From assembly GCA_963778225.1 (NCBI GenBank), contig CAVZTR010000005.1, positions 62,001 to 126,000 on the forward strand: a stretch of 64,000 nucleotides of DNA, in the 5' to 3' direction. Under the pieces are notes generated by a model. The model had not been told where the DNA came from and searched no databases. It was given only the letters and a program-made list of their open reading frames with translations. This document shows, piece after piece, positions 1 to 8,938 of the stretch. The DNA is from JAGVSR01 sp963778225. GTDB lineage: Bacteria; Pseudomonadota; Alphaproteobacteria; Rhizobiales; Hyphomicrobiaceae. Every line of letters starts with the position of its first letter. The first letter of the stretch is position 1. The translations under genes and the position numbers were made by a program.

Positions 1-878
1 GCTTCCGCCGCAAGTTGCGCAATAACGAGATGAACGAAAGCGAAATCGAGATCATGGTCGCCGACACCGGCGGCGGCATGCCGATGTTCGAAATCCCCGG
101 CATGGGCCCTGGCATGGGCGGCGCCGGCATCAACATCGGCGAAATGCTGCAAAAAGCGATGGGCGGCCGCATGAAGCCGCGCCGCATGACCGTTCGCGAC
201 AGCTACGAAGTCTTGATCGCCGAAGAAAGCGACAAGCTCATCGACAACGACAACCTTGCTGCCGACGCGATCCGCGCGGTCGAGAACGCCGGCATTGTCT
301 TCCTCGACGAGATCGACAAGATTTGCTCGCGCGGAGACAACGTGCGCGGCGGCGCCGACGTCAGCCGTGAAGGCGTGCAGCGTGATCTCCTGCCCTTGAT
401 TGAAGGCACCACGGTGGCGACCAAGTACGGCCCCGTCAAAACCGACCATGTGCTCTTCATCGCGTCGGGCGCTTTTCACGTCTCGAAACCGTCGGACCTT
501 CTGCCCGAACTCCAGGGCCGTCTGCCGATCCGCGTCGAACTGAAAGCCCTCTCGCGCGAGGACTTCCGCCGCATCCTCACCGAACCGGAAGCCTCGCTGA
601 TCAAGCAGTACGTCGCCCTCATGCAGACCGAAGGTCTGACGCTTTCCTTCACCGACGACGCTATTGATGCGCTCGCCGATGCCGCCGTGCTCGTCAACTC
701 AACGGTCGAAAACATCGGTGCTCGCCGCCTGCAAACCGTGATGGAGCGCGTCCTCGACGAAATCTCGTTCGAAGCCTCCGACCGCACAGGCGACGCCATC
801 ACGATCGACGCCGCCTACGTCACCGACCGCATCGGTGAACTCGCCAAGAACGCCGACCTTTCGAAGTTCATCTTGTAA
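1..878 (+). CDS. hslU: ATP-dependent protease ATPase subunit HslU, 3' part
   Basis: This is the C-terminal two thirds of the AAA+ unfoldase that feeds proteins to the HslV peptidase in the cytoplasm; the 5' end lies before the window. Reading frame 3 is open from the first base. The Walker B/sensor region (IVFLDEIDKI), the arginine-rich segment after it (GADVSREGVQRDLLPLIEG) and the sensor-1 asparagine region are visible. The C-terminus ends in LSKFIL, the type of tail HslU inserts into HslV. HslV, normally upstream, is outside the window. The next gene is convergent, with a gap of only 18 bases and no strong terminator. Confidence 0.97.
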   Translation, partial: FRRKLRNNEMNESEIEIMVADTGGGMPMFEIPGMGPGMGGAGINIGEMLQKAMGGRMKPRRMTVRDSYEVLIAEESDKLIDNDNLAADAIRAVENAGIVFLDEIDKICSRGDNVRGGADVSREGVQRDLLPLIEGTTVATKYGPVKTDHVLFIASGAFHVSKPSDLLPELQGRLPIRVELKALSREDFRRILTEPEASLIKQYVALMQTEGLTLSFTDDAIDALADAAVLVNSTVENIGARRLQTVMERVLDEISFEASDRTGDAITIDAAYVTDRIGELAKNADLSKFIL

Positions 879-896
879 AGACGAGCGGCAAGCCGA

Positions 897-2759
897 TCAA
901 ATCGGTTCCGGGGCGAGCGGCATGTCATGCAAGGATTGAGCGGAGCCGACGCTCGAAGCGCGCACCCGTTCCAGCGGCGCCTGGAATGAAAATCGAAACC
1001 CTTCTGGAGCAAACTGCTCGCTTTGTTCCGCCTGAAAGTCTGACTTGAGCATCCGCTCGATCAGGCCGGTTCCAAAGCCCTTCCTCGTAGGTTCGGAGAC
1101 GGTAGGCCCGCCTTCTTCACGCCATTGGAACGTCAAGCGCTCCGTGCGATCGATCGACCAGCGGACATAAACACGTCCTTCAGCTCGCGACAGTGCTCCG
1201 TACTTTGCCGCATTCGTCATCAACTCGTGGATGACAAGCCCCAGAGTTTGTGCGGACCGCTCATTGAGCAGGAACTCCGGTCCATCCATTACGCATTGCG
1301 TGGGAAAGCGCTTGAACTCCGCGGTGATGAGTTGCCGCAAGGTAAGTCCCAGATGGTTCCCATCAACAAAAAGTTCGTAACCCCGTGCGAATGCATGTAG
1401 CCGGTCGATGAAGATTTCGCGCGCTTCCAAGACTGTCCGAGGCGGCGTCAGGCTGTTTCGCGCCAGCACCTGGACGACGGTCAGAAGGTTGCGTCCCCTG
1501 TGGATCAATTCTCGCATCAGATCGCTGGTACGGTGCTCTGCCCGCTTTCTGCGGGTGATGTCGGCGATCGCGCCCAGGAACCTCGCCTCACTTCCGTCGT
1601 CAACGTGCTGTCCGCGGAGGAGAAACCACCTTGAGGCATTGCCAAGTTCGATGTCGCGAAACTCGAGCTCGGCTCGGTTCTTCGCATGGAACGCTTGCTG
1701 CACCGCTTCGCGGTAATCCGGATGGATACGATCTAGGAACGCGCTCAGTGACAATGACGTCCCACTCACGCCGAGCATCGTCCCCAATGACTGCGAGACC
1801 TGCAGGCGCTCGCTTAGCAGGTTGAGTTCACAACTGCCGAACTCGGCAGCCTCGCTGCCCAGACGCAGCAGTTCCTCGTTCTTCTGTAGCTTCTCCATTA
1901 AGGCTTCCCGTTCGCTCACGTCGACACTCACGCCGACGATGCCGGTGATATCGCCGGCCTCATTGCGAAGCGGCACTTTCGTCGAGAGATAAATGCGCTT
2001 GCTACCATCAGGTGGTGAGACGTGCTCGATCACGGTCATGGGTTGGCCCGTGTCACACACGGTCTGATCGATGTCGCGGATTTTGGCGATCTCTTCGGGA
2101 TTGGTCAGGAACTCGCTCTCGTCTTTTCCGATTACGTCTTCGGCGGCCCGGCCTATGGCAGCGATCGATGCGGGATTGGCCGTCAGCATTTTGCCGTCAC
2201 GTGACTTCGCGTAAATCAGGACATCAGGACTTTCCTCCAGCGCCGCCACGACGGCGGATGCCCGCGCAACAGCCGACAACTGCTCCTGCACCTTGATCTG
2301 CAGTTGATCCCTCGCCTGTCTCAGCTCTTCCGTCGTCACCAAGTGAGCTGCCACTTCGCGTTGCAGCTGTGCGTTCACTTTCTGCAACTGCTCCGGACTT
2401 GGGATGGCCAGCGCTTTGGGAATGAGTGGGAATATGACGAAGGCGGTGGCTAACGACACACCCGCCGTCATGACCTTGATTGCGGCCTGAGCTTCATAGA
2501 TGGGTTGATAGAGCGCGACGGCGCTCGCCAGATGGGTCAGTCCGCAAAACAGGATGAAAAGAGCAAACAACCAGGCGAGATTGCTCATGGCGAGCTCGGG
2601 TCTCTGCTTCAAGAACAGGTAGATCGCGACGGGAATTGCCGAGTAGGCCGCGAAGATCGCAACATCGCTGAAAAGATGAGCGCCGATTAGCCAGGGATCC
2701 CAAAGCAGGCAAAATCCATGAGGCAGAAACGATGCGTCTTTAAACAGATTACTGAACAT
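897..2759 (-). CDS. ETR1-like (ethylene/copper-binding-type) PAS-HWE sensor histidine kinase
   Basis: A 620-residue membrane sensor kinase. Residues about 25-115 form three hydrophobic helices resembling the ethylene-binding domain of plant ETR1: Asp32 and Tyr39 seven residues apart, followed by Ile-Pro, and the Cys72-x3-His76 pair (FCGLTHL) that binds Cu(I) in ETR1. A coiled coil (about 120-170) leads to two PAS domains (about 170-285 and 295-400). The kinase core is of HWE type: phospho-acceptor His420 in ELIHRGRN, N-box HELMTNAAKYGALS, and a WREEGGP segment. The ATG at 2759 was preferred to GTG 2762 because GAGG lies 6 bases upstream of it. No response regulator is adjacent. The copper or ethylene ligand is inferred from residues alone. 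Confidence 0.9.
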   Translation of the reverse strand: MFSNLFKDASFLPHGFCLLWDPWLIGAHLFSDVAIFAAYSAIPVAIYLFLKQRPELAMSNLAWLFALFILFCGLTHLASAVALYQPIYEAQAAIKVMTAGVSLATAFVIFPLIPKALAIPSPEQLQKVNAQLQREVAAHLVTTEELRQARDQLQIKVQEQLSAVARASAVVAALEESPDVLIYAKSRDGKMLTANPASIAAIGRAAEDVIGKDESEFLTNPEEIAKIRDIDQTVCDTGQPMTVIEHVSPPDGSKRIYLSTKVPLRNEAGDITGIVGVSVDVSEREALMEKLQKNEELLRLGSEAAEFGSCELNLLSERLQVSQSLGTMLGVSGTSLSLSAFLDRIHPDYREAVQQAFHAKNRAELEFRDIELGNASRWFLLRGQHVDDGSEARFLGAIADITRRKRAEHRTSDLMRELIHRGRNLLTVVQVLARNSLTPPRTVLEAREIFIDRLHAFARGYELFVDGNHLGLTLRQLITAEFKRFPTQCVMDGPEFLLNERSAQTLGLVIHELMTNAAKYGALSRAEGRVYVRWSIDRTERLTFQWREEGGPTVSEPTRKGFGTGLIERMLKSDFQAEQSEQFAPEGFRFSFQAPLERVRASSVGSAQSLHDMPLAPEPI

Positions 2760-2779
2760 CACGCGCCTCTTTCTGCCCC

Positions 2780-2803
2780 AGATCAGTTATTTTGACCTGA
2801 TCT
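2780..2803. promoter_or_regulatory. Inverted repeat upstream of the ETR1-like kinase
   Basis: AGATCAG and CTGATCT form a perfect 7-base inverted repeat with a 10-base spacer, ending about 21 bases before the kinase start codon. It could be an operator or a leader hairpin; nothing in the sequence identifies the binding protein. Confidence 0.35.
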
Positions 2804-3007
2804 CACCCTTTGACCAGCGGAGTTTCGGCGGGCTGTCCGGGCGCTGACGTTCGCCGCGGTCGTCGATCGCGATCTGATCATCAACGCTCCACCGCCCTCT
2901 CGAACGGGATGCAGCCTCGCCCCGGCTGTATCCTGACGAATTCGCTCCGACGTGCAAAGATCCCACCTATCCATGACGGCAAGAGCGACCAGTGAACGGA
3001 GACGACG

Positions 3008-4174
3008 ATGCAGCTTTGGAAGGCCATCTGCCATGCATGCCGCCTTGCAGCCGTGACGCTTCTCCTCATCAGCCCCGCATCAGCCAACGAAGACACGAAC
3101 GTGCCGGCAGAAACCCTCACACGGTCAAAGCCTGGCACCATCTTCCGCGTCTGGCCAATGGAAGGTGGGGTGAAGCCGGGCATCAAGGGCTACCGCGTCC
3201 TCTACCGCTCCACGAACTATGATGGTCGGCCCGTTGCCGTCACCGGTGCACTGATGTTCCCCGACGCAAAGGCTGAAGGCCCTCGCCCCGTCGTCGCCTG
3301 GGCCCACCCGACCACCGGTGTCGTCTCCGCCTGCGCGCCGACACTTCTGCCGAACCTGTCGCAAGTCGTGATGGGGATCGATGAGATCACCGACAAGGGT
3401 TGGGTCATCGCGGCCACCGACTACATCGGCCTCGGCACCAAAGACCCGCATCCCTATCTCATCGGACTGGCGGAAGCTAACGCCGTCATCGACATCGTCC
3501 GCGCCGCGCATCAGTTGTCCGACATACAGGCGAGCAAGAAATTCGCAGTTTGGGGCCATTCGCAGGGCGGCCACGCCGCGCTCTACACTGGCCTCCATGC
3601 CAAAACCTACGCTCCCGAACTCGACCTCGTCGGTGTCGCGGCCGCCGCCCCCGCGAGCAAACTCGCCGAGCTCTTCAGGGCCGACGTGAACACGGCCAGC
3701 GGCCGCAGTCTCTCCGCCATGACTGTGCTCGCGTGGTCGCGTCTCTTCGGCTGGCCGCTCGCCGACTTGGTCGAACCCGGCGCCATGGCCCCCTTCAAAC
3801 GCCTCGCCAGCGACTGCATCGAAGACCTCCCCCAGTTCCTACAGGAGGACGACGACGAACAGCGGCTCCCCCGCACCTTCCTGAAGATCGATCCTCTGAC
3901 CGATCCGAAATTTACGCCCATCATCGCCAGCAACACGCCGGGCCCGCTGCCGTCGGGCATGCCGGTCTTCATCGCGCAAGGCGAAGCGGACACGACCGTC
4001 CGCCCCGAAATCACCAAGCAGTATGTGCGCGAACTATGCCAGGCCGGCACCCATGTGCGCTTCAAGCTGATGCCCGGCGTCAGCCATGTTACCGTCGCAC
4101 TCGATTCAGCTTACGACGCTGTGGAATGGATGGCTGATAGATTTGCCGGCCGCGCGGCACCAAACCAGTGCTGA
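3008..4174 (+). CDS. Secreted alpha/beta-hydrolase, secretory-lipase type
   Basis: A 388-residue exported hydrolase. A signal peptide ends near residue 26 (SPASA-NED). The nucleophile elbow GHSQGG places the catalytic serine at 185; GEADTT (Asp328) and GVSHVT (His360) are the probable Asp and His of the triad. The layout resembles the secretory lipase / acyl-ester hydrolase families. Start ATG 3008 is supported by GGAG 6-10 bases upstream. It is a single-gene unit convergent with proA, the stop codons being almost touching (4174 and 4176). Substrate unknown; lipid or polyester cleavage in the periplasm or outside the cell is inferred. Confidence 0.85.
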   Translation: MQLWKAICHACRLAAVTLLLISPASANEDTNVPAETLTRSKPGTIFRVWPMEGGVKPGIKGYRVLYRSTNYDGRPVAVTGALMFPDAKAEGPRPVVAWAHPTTGVVSACAPTLLPNLSQVVMGIDEITDKGWVIAATDYIGLGTKDPHPYLIGLAEANAVIDIVRAAHQLSDIQASKKFAVWGHSQGGHAALYTGLHAKTYAPELDLVGVAAAAPASKLAELFRADVNTASGRSLSAMTVLAWSRLFGWPLADLVEPGAMAPFKRLASDCIEDLPQFLQEDDDEQRLPRTFLKIDPLTDPKFTPIIASNTPGPLPSGMPVFIAQGEADTTVRPEITKQYVRELCQAGTHVRFKLMPGVSHVTVALDSAYDAVEWMADRFAGRAAPNQC

Positions 4175-4175
4175 C

Positions 4176-5468
4176 TTAGCCCGCGCGCGTCTGCCCGTTC
4201 CCACGCACGACGTACTTGAAGCTTGTCAGCTGCTCCACACCGACCGGCCCGCGCGCATGCATCTTGCCGGTCGCAATTCCGATTTCCGCGCCGAACCCGA
4301 ACTCCCCACCGTCCGCGAACTGCGTCGATGCATTATGCAGCACGATCGCGCTGTCCACGTGTGTCAGAAATCGCGCGGCCGTCGCCTCATCATCCGTCAC
4401 GATCGCATCCGTGTGCTGCGATCCAAACCGCGCAATGTGGTCGATCGCACCGTCCACGCCGTCCACCGTCTTCACCGCGATGATGCTATCGAGAAATTCC
4501 TTGCCATAGTCGTTTGCCGCCGCAGGCTTCACCCGCGCATCGCTGTGCTGCGCCGCCTCGTCTCCACGAACTTCGCAACCCGAATCCAGAAGCGCCGTAA
4601 CGATTTCGCTCATGACAGATTTCGGCGCGGCCTTGTCGACGAGCAGACACTCCGTCGCCCCGCAGATCCCCGTTCGCCGCATCTTCGCATTGACGACGAT
4701 CCGCTTCGCCATGTCCAGGTCGGCAGCTTTGTCTACGTAGGTATGGCAGATGCCTTCCAGATGCGCGAACACCGGCACACGCGCGTCCGACTGCACCCGC
4801 TCGACGAGCGAACGCCCGCCGCGCGGCACGATCACGTCGACTGTTCCTTCGAGCCCCGACAGCAAATGACCGACGGCAGACCGGCTGGTTGTCGGAATGA
4901 GCTGGATCGCGTGGTCCGGTAAGCCGGCTGCCTGCAAGCCCGCCACCAGACACGCGTGGATCGCATGCGAAGACCGGAATGCATCCGAACCCGTCCGCAG
5001 AATAGCCGCGTTGCCAGCCTTGATGCACAGCCCACCGGCATCCGCCGTCACGTTCGGCCGGCTCTCGTAGATGATCCCGATCACGCCGATGGGCACACGC
5101 ACCCGCGTAAACTGCAAACCGTTCGGACGCGTCCACTCCGCAAGCGTCGCCCCGACCGGGTCCGGCACCTCGGCAATGTCTTCCAAGCCGCGCGCCATCG
5201 CCTCGATGCGAGCCTCGGTCAGCGTCAGGCGGTCGATGAACGACGCAGCCAATCCACCGGCCTTAGCAGCCTCCAGGTCAGCCGCATTGGCCTTCAGGAT
5301 CGCTGCACTCTGCTGCCGCAGATGCGCCGCCATCGCGCACAACGCGGCATTCTTTGTTGCGGTCGACGCAAGCGCCAGCTCGCGCGACGCCGCACGCGCA
5401 GCCCGCCCGATGACGAACATCGCCTCGCGCAGGTCTTCCGCCTTTTGTTCCGGCCGGCCAGCAGACAT
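4176..5468 (-). CDS. proA: Gamma-glutamyl phosphate reductase
   Basis: Second step of proline synthesis: NADPH-dependent reduction of gamma-glutamyl phosphate to glutamate semialdehyde. It has the aldehyde-dehydrogenase fold, with the catalytic Cys269 in RRTGICGATECLLVD and the family segment IGIIYESRPNVTADA. At 430 residues it matches the usual length. ATG 5468 follows GAGGAA and shares one base with the proB stop (TGATG), so the two genes are translationally coupled; GTG 5471 is the alternative start. The usual upstream partner in many Rhizobiales, obgE, is not seen here. Confidence 0.97.
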   Translation of the reverse strand: MSAGRPEQKAEDLREAMFVIGRAARAASRELALASTATKNAALCAMAAHLRQQSAAILKANAADLEAAKAGGLAASFIDRLTLTEARIEAMARGLEDIAEVPDPVGATLAEWTRPNGLQFTRVRVPIGVIGIIYESRPNVTADAGGLCIKAGNAAILRTGSDAFRSSHAIHACLVAGLQAAGLPDHAIQLIPTTSRSAVGHLLSGLEGTVDVIVPRGGRSLVERVQSDARVPVFAHLEGICHTYVDKAADLDMAKRIVVNAKMRRTGICGATECLLVDKAAPKSVMSEIVTALLDSGCEVRGDEAAQHSDARVKPAAANDYGKEFLDSIIAVKTVDGVDGAIDHIARFGSQHTDAIVTDDEATAARFLTHVDSAIVLHNASTQFADGGEFGFGAEIGIATGKMHARGPVGVEQLTSFKYVVRGNGQTRAG

Positions 5469-6628
5469 CACTTCCTCGAAAGCGCCATATCATTACGATG
5501 CACGAGTTCGTCCCCGCCGTTGTAGCCGAGGATCGCTTCGATGTCGGCGCTGCGTTTGCCCACGATCCGTTCCGCATCCACATTGGCGTACGCTACGAGA
5601 CCGCGACCCAATTCACGACCGTCCGGCGACCTGATGATCACGGCGTCTCCACGGTCAAACGTGCCCTCCACGCGCCGCACGCCTGCGGGCAGCAAACTCT
5701 TGCCCGACAGCAGCGCCGTCTCCGCGCCTGCATCGATGTGGATGACGCCGCGCGGCTCCAGCTGTCCCGCGATCCAGCGCTTCTTCGCCGTCACCGGATC
5801 CTGGTTCGCCAGGAACCACGTCACCGTCGAACCCTCGGCGATCGCCCGCAGCGGATGCATGATGTTGCCCGTGGTGATGACCATGTTGGTGCCCGCACCA
5901 AGCGCGATCTTCCCCGCCTCGATCTTCGTCTTCATGCCGCCTTTGGAGAGTTCCGTTCCAGGCGCCCCGGCCATGGCCTCGATTTCGGGAGTAATCTCGG
6001 TCACGACCGGAATATGCCGCGCGTTGGGATCGAGATGCGGCGGCGCGGTGTAAAGCCCATCGATGTCCGACAGCAGCACGAGGCAGTCGGCCGACACCAT
6101 CGACGCCACCCGCGCCGACAGCCGATCATTGTCGCCGTACTTGATTTCCGCCGTCGCCACCGTGTCGTTCTCGTTGACAACCGGAATGGCACCGAGTTCC
6201 AGCAGCGTCTCGATCGTATGCCGCGCATTGAGATATCGCCGACGCTGTTCGGTATCGCCGAGCGTCAGCAGGATCTGGGCAACCGTCATGCCATGCTGGG
6301 CCGCCAGCGCCTGATATGCCGCCGCCAGACTGATCTGCCCCACGGCCGCCGCCGCTTGGCTCTGCTCGAGTTCAAGTGGCCCTTTCGGCAACCCGAGCTT
6401 GAAGCGCCCCAGCGCCACAGCGCCCGACGACACGAGAACCACATCGCGTCCCGATTTGCGCAGCGCCGCCACATCGTCCACGAGCGATGCCAGCCATTCA
6501 GCCTTGAGGGTTCCCGATGCGCGGTCCGCCAGCAGCGCTGATCCGATCTTCACCACGATGCGCCGCGCCCGCTCCCATTCGGGACGGGCGGCAAGAGCAT
6601 GCGCGGCGGTGGACGGCGTGCGGGACAT
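5468..6628 (-). CDS. proB: Glutamate 5-kinase
   Basis: First step of proline synthesis: ATP-dependent phosphorylation of glutamate, the point of proline feedback inhibition. The N-terminal amino-acid-kinase domain begins RRIVVKIGSALL and contains PVVNENDTVAT and LLSDIDGLYT; a C-terminal PUA domain (about 280-375, from RGVIHIDAGAETALL) completes the standard ProB plan. ATG 6628 gives a protein beginning just ahead of the kinase fold; a TTG at 6670 would add 14 unlikely residues. proA follows with a one-base overlap. Confidence 0.96.
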   Translation of the reverse strand: MSRTPSTAAHALAARPEWERARRIVVKIGSALLADRASGTLKAEWLASLVDDVAALRKSGRDVVLVSSGAVALGRFKLGLPKGPLELEQSQAAAAVGQISLAAAYQALAAQHGMTVAQILLTLGDTEQRRRYLNARHTIETLLELGAIPVVNENDTVATAEIKYGDNDRLSARVASMVSADCLVLLSDIDGLYTAPPHLDPNARHIPVVTEITPEIEAMAGAPGTELSKGGMKTKIEAGKIALGAGTNMVITTGNIMHPLRAIAEGSTVTWFLANQDPVTAKKRWIAGQLEPRGVIHIDAGAETALLSGKSLLPAGVRRVEGTFDRGDAVIIRSPDGRELGRGLVAYANVDAERIVGKRSADIEAILGYNGGDELVHRNDMALSRK

Positions 6629-6666
6629 TAGGTTCAAACCAAAGGGATAGGCCCGTGGATTAGCCT

Positions 6667-6993
6667 TCAACTGGCCCGCGGCGCAAGCAGGATTATGGCC
6701 GCGCCGGCAAGACAGACGGCAGCTCCCAGCACGTCAAACCGGTCCGGCCGCATCCCTTCCACCGCCCACATCCAGCCGAGCGATGCACAAATGTAAACAC
6801 CGCCATAAGCAGCGAATGCCCGTCCTGCTGCCTCGGACGGAATGAGCGTCAGCAGCAGCGCGAACACCACGAGCGACACGACGCCCGGCACGAGCCACAG
6901 CGCATGTCCACCCGAGCGAAGCCAAGCCCAGAAAGCAAAACACCCTCCGATCTCCGCCAGTGCCGCCGCGCCGTAGACGAGAAACGGATGCAT
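6667..6993 (-). CDS. ynfA: YnfA/UPF0060 family small membrane protein
   Basis: A 108-residue inner-membrane protein with four predicted helices, close to the standard length of the UPF0060/YnfA family. Recognisable segments are GAAALAEIGGCFAFWAWLR, AAYGGVYICASLGWMW and a GAAVCLAGAAIIL final helix. The family resembles small multidrug-resistance transporters and has been linked to efflux, but its natural substrate is not established. ATG 6993 has GAGG(GG) directly upstream. It starts only 4 bases after the TetR gene ends, so co-transcription with that regulator, and perhaps with the efflux theme of the locus, is likely. Confidence 0.9.
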   Translation of the reverse strand: MHPFLVYGAAALAEIGGCFAFWAWLRSGGHALWLVPGVVSLVVFALLLTLIPSEAAGRAFAAYGGVYICASLGWMWAVEGMRPDRFDVLGAAVCLAGAAIILLAPRAS

Positions 6994-6997
6994 CCCC

Positions 6998-7696
6998 TCA
7001 AACCTTTCTGCGCGCACGCGGCGTCGCTTTCGGGACGCTCCCGGAACGGGATCTGCTCTTGCGAGCAAGCACATCGATTCCATCGAGCAGGATAGACATG
7101 TGCGTCTCAAAAACTTGATCCGGATCGAGCCGTCGAATGACCGGCAGAAGCCGCGGCATCGTCGTTAGCCCCGGCGTCGATCGAATGTCCTTCAATGCTT
7201 GCGTATTCGGCCGCCCCGTCAGTCCGCCTGCTTCTCCTGCGCATAAGCCCAGCAGCGCAGCATAGAACCCGCACTCCACCGCCGGCAGTAGCGGCTCGGG
7301 GATACCGGCATCGCTCAGCGCGGCGAACGTCTCGTCGCACAGGGCGAGATCCTGCGGCCCTGTCGTCCAATACCGCATCAGCAGCGGAAAAGTCCTTGGA
7401 TACGTTTGCGCCACGCCCCGATACTGACGCGCCATACCAAGCAATCGCTCCCGCCACGGCAGCGACCGGTCAGGCTGTACGATTGCCGCGTGCAGTCGGT
7501 CAGCGACGGCGCGCTCCAGACCTTCCCGCGATCCGAAGTGATAACTCAGTGCCGCCGCATCGCAACCGATCGCGCGCGCCGCAGCCCGAAGCGAAAAACT
7601 CTCGACCCCCGACCGTTCCATTTCCCCAAGCGCCGCCTCGATCAGGGCTCCGCCGTCAAGTCCCCGCTGTCCTCTCGGCTGCTTCTTTTTCAACAT
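6998..7696 (-). CDS. TetR/AcrR family transcriptional repressor
   Basis: A 232-residue regulator. The N-terminal TetR helix-turn-helix is clear (about residues 12-58: ALIEAALGEMERSG, FSLRAAARAIGCDAAALSYHFG), followed by a helical ligand-binding domain of about 150 residues. ATG 7696 was chosen because GAGGTG sits 10 bases upstream. This start codon lies inside a palindrome found twice in the divergent promoter region, so autoregulation is likely. It is divergent from an MFS transporter (7769) and followed by ynfA, the usual arrangement of a ligand-released efflux repressor. Ligand unknown. Confidence 0.93.
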   Translation of the reverse strand: MLKKKQPRGQRGLDGGALIEAALGEMERSGVESFSLRAAARAIGCDAAALSYHFGSREGLERAVADRLHAAIVQPDRSLPWRERLLGMARQYRGVAQTYPRTFPLLMRYWTTGPQDLALCDETFAALSDAGIPEPLLPAVECGFYAALLGLCAGEAGGLTGRPNTQALKDIRSTPGLTTMPRLLPVIRRLDPDQVFETHMSILLDGIDVLARKSRSRSGSVPKATPRARRKV

Positions 7697-7703
7697 CGTT
7701 GAA
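7689..7703. promoter_or_regulatory. TetR operator copy 1
   Basis: Perfect palindrome TTCAACATCGTTGAA (half-sites TTCAAC/GTTGAA, 3-base centre), extended by one more paired base on each side. The ATG of the TetR gene (7694-7696, minus strand) lies inside it, so bound repressor would sit on its own translation start region. An identical copy lies 50 bases away. Confidence 0.8.
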
Positions 7704-7738
7704 ATACACCTCTTGCCATCCATGCCGAGACGGCCTAT

Positions 7739-7753
7739 TTCAACATCGTTGAA
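7739..7753. promoter_or_regulatory. TetR operator copy 2
   Basis: Second exact copy of the 15-base palindrome TTCAACATCGTTGAA, ending 15 bases before the MFS start codon. The centre-to-centre distance to copy 1 is 50 bases, close to five helical turns, so two repressor dimers would lie on nearly the same DNA face. Confidence 0.8.
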
Positions 7754-7768
7754 TAAAGGCATGCGCTC

Positions 7769-8938
7769 ATGAATGCAAGTACGGAAGCGGTGGCAATCAG
7801 CGCGGAGAACCGCCGCAAGAGCCTTATTGCGGTGGTTCTATCCTGCTTCGGCGTGGGCATTGCCTTTGGTCTTGGCTATCCGCTGACCGCCATGGCGCTC
7901 GAAGCCCGCGGTGAACCGTCGTGGATCATCGGTCTGGCCGGCGCGGCGCCATCATTGGCCATCCTGCTGTTGCTTCCTATTCTTCCGCACGCCGTGGCAC
8001 GCATACAGCCGGCGACCGCCATCATCCTGGGCTGCGTCTGCTGCGCCGTCGCCTACGCGTCCCTCTATTTTATCGACAACACATTTGCCTGGATCGCACT
8101 GCGCTTTCTCATGGGCGCCACCATTGCGCTGCCTTGGATCGTGGGCGAAACCTGGGTCAACCACATCGCGGGGGATACCCACCGCGCCCGTGTGATCTCA
8201 TTTTACGCAGTATCTTTCTTCTCCGGCTTCGCTCTCGGTCCCATGTTGCTTGAGTATTTCGGAGCCACAGGACCTATGGCCTATGCCATCGGCGCCCTCG
8301 GTGCGCTGCTTGCCGCACTGCCGATCTACCTGGCCCGCGACCTCGCTCCCGATCTCGCGCATGAACCGGCCACCGGCCTCATCGGCGGCATGCGCCTCGC
8401 CCCCGCCGCCATGGCCGGCGGGTTCCTCGGGGGCTTTCTCGAAACATCACACTTTTCGCTGCTGCCGAACGTGGCGATCGCCGGCGGCATGGAGGAAGGC
8501 GCTGCGCTTCGCCTCATGACGGCCCTCGTCGTCGGCGGCATCGTCACGCAGTATACACTGGGCTGGCTGGCAGACCGCACATCGCGCAAACTCCTACTCG
8601 CAGCGCTCGGCCTCATCTACGCCGCTCTCATCGCGATCTTTCCATTCGTTCTCGGCACCCCCGTCTTCGCCCTTGTGGTCATTTTCGTCATGGGCACCAC
8701 GGTTATCGGACTGTACATGCTGGGGCTGGCGATGCTCGGCCAGGAGGTCGAACCGAGCCAACTCGCCACCGCGAATGCCGCCTTCATTCTCATGTACACG
8801 TCCGGCAGCATCGTCGGCCCAGCCCTCACCGGCGCAGCGATGACCAACGGTCCCATCGCCGGCTTTGTCGGCGTCACGGGTGCCGCGGCCCTCATCCTCG
8901 CCGCCGTGATCGCCTTCTCTCGCGGCCGCGCCGCTTAA
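7769..8938 (+). CDS. MFS transporter, probable drug/metabolite efflux
   Basis: A 389-residue major facilitator with about 12 hydrophobic helices. The N-terminal half has RFLMGATIALPWIVGETWVN and the loop region with GDTHRARVISFY, resembling the cyanate/sugar-efflux type MFS group. It is divergent from a TetR gene, and the two shared palindromic operators lie just before its start, so it is the most likely target of that repressor. ATG 7769 follows AAAGG. A four-codon ORF (ATG CGC TCA TGA) at 7761 overlaps the start and could modulate initiation. Substrate cannot be told from sequence. Confidence 0.9.
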   Translation: MNASTEAVAISAENRRKSLIAVVLSCFGVGIAFGLGYPLTAMALEARGEPSWIIGLAGAAPSLAILLLLPILPHAVARIQPATAIILGCVCCAVAYASLYFIDNTFAWIALRFLMGATIALPWIVGETWVNHIAGDTHRARVISFYAVSFFSGFALGPMLLEYFGATGPMAYAIGALGALLAALPIYLARDLAPDLAHEPATGLIGGMRLAPAAMAGGFLGGFLETSHFSLLPNVAIAGGMEEGAALRLMTALVVGGIVTQYTLGWLADRTSRKLLLAALGLIYAALIAIFPFVLGTPVFALVVIFVMGTTVIGLYMLGLAMLGQEVEPSQLATANAAFILMYTSGSIVGPALTGAAMTNGPIAGFVGVTGAAALILAAVIAFSRGRAA

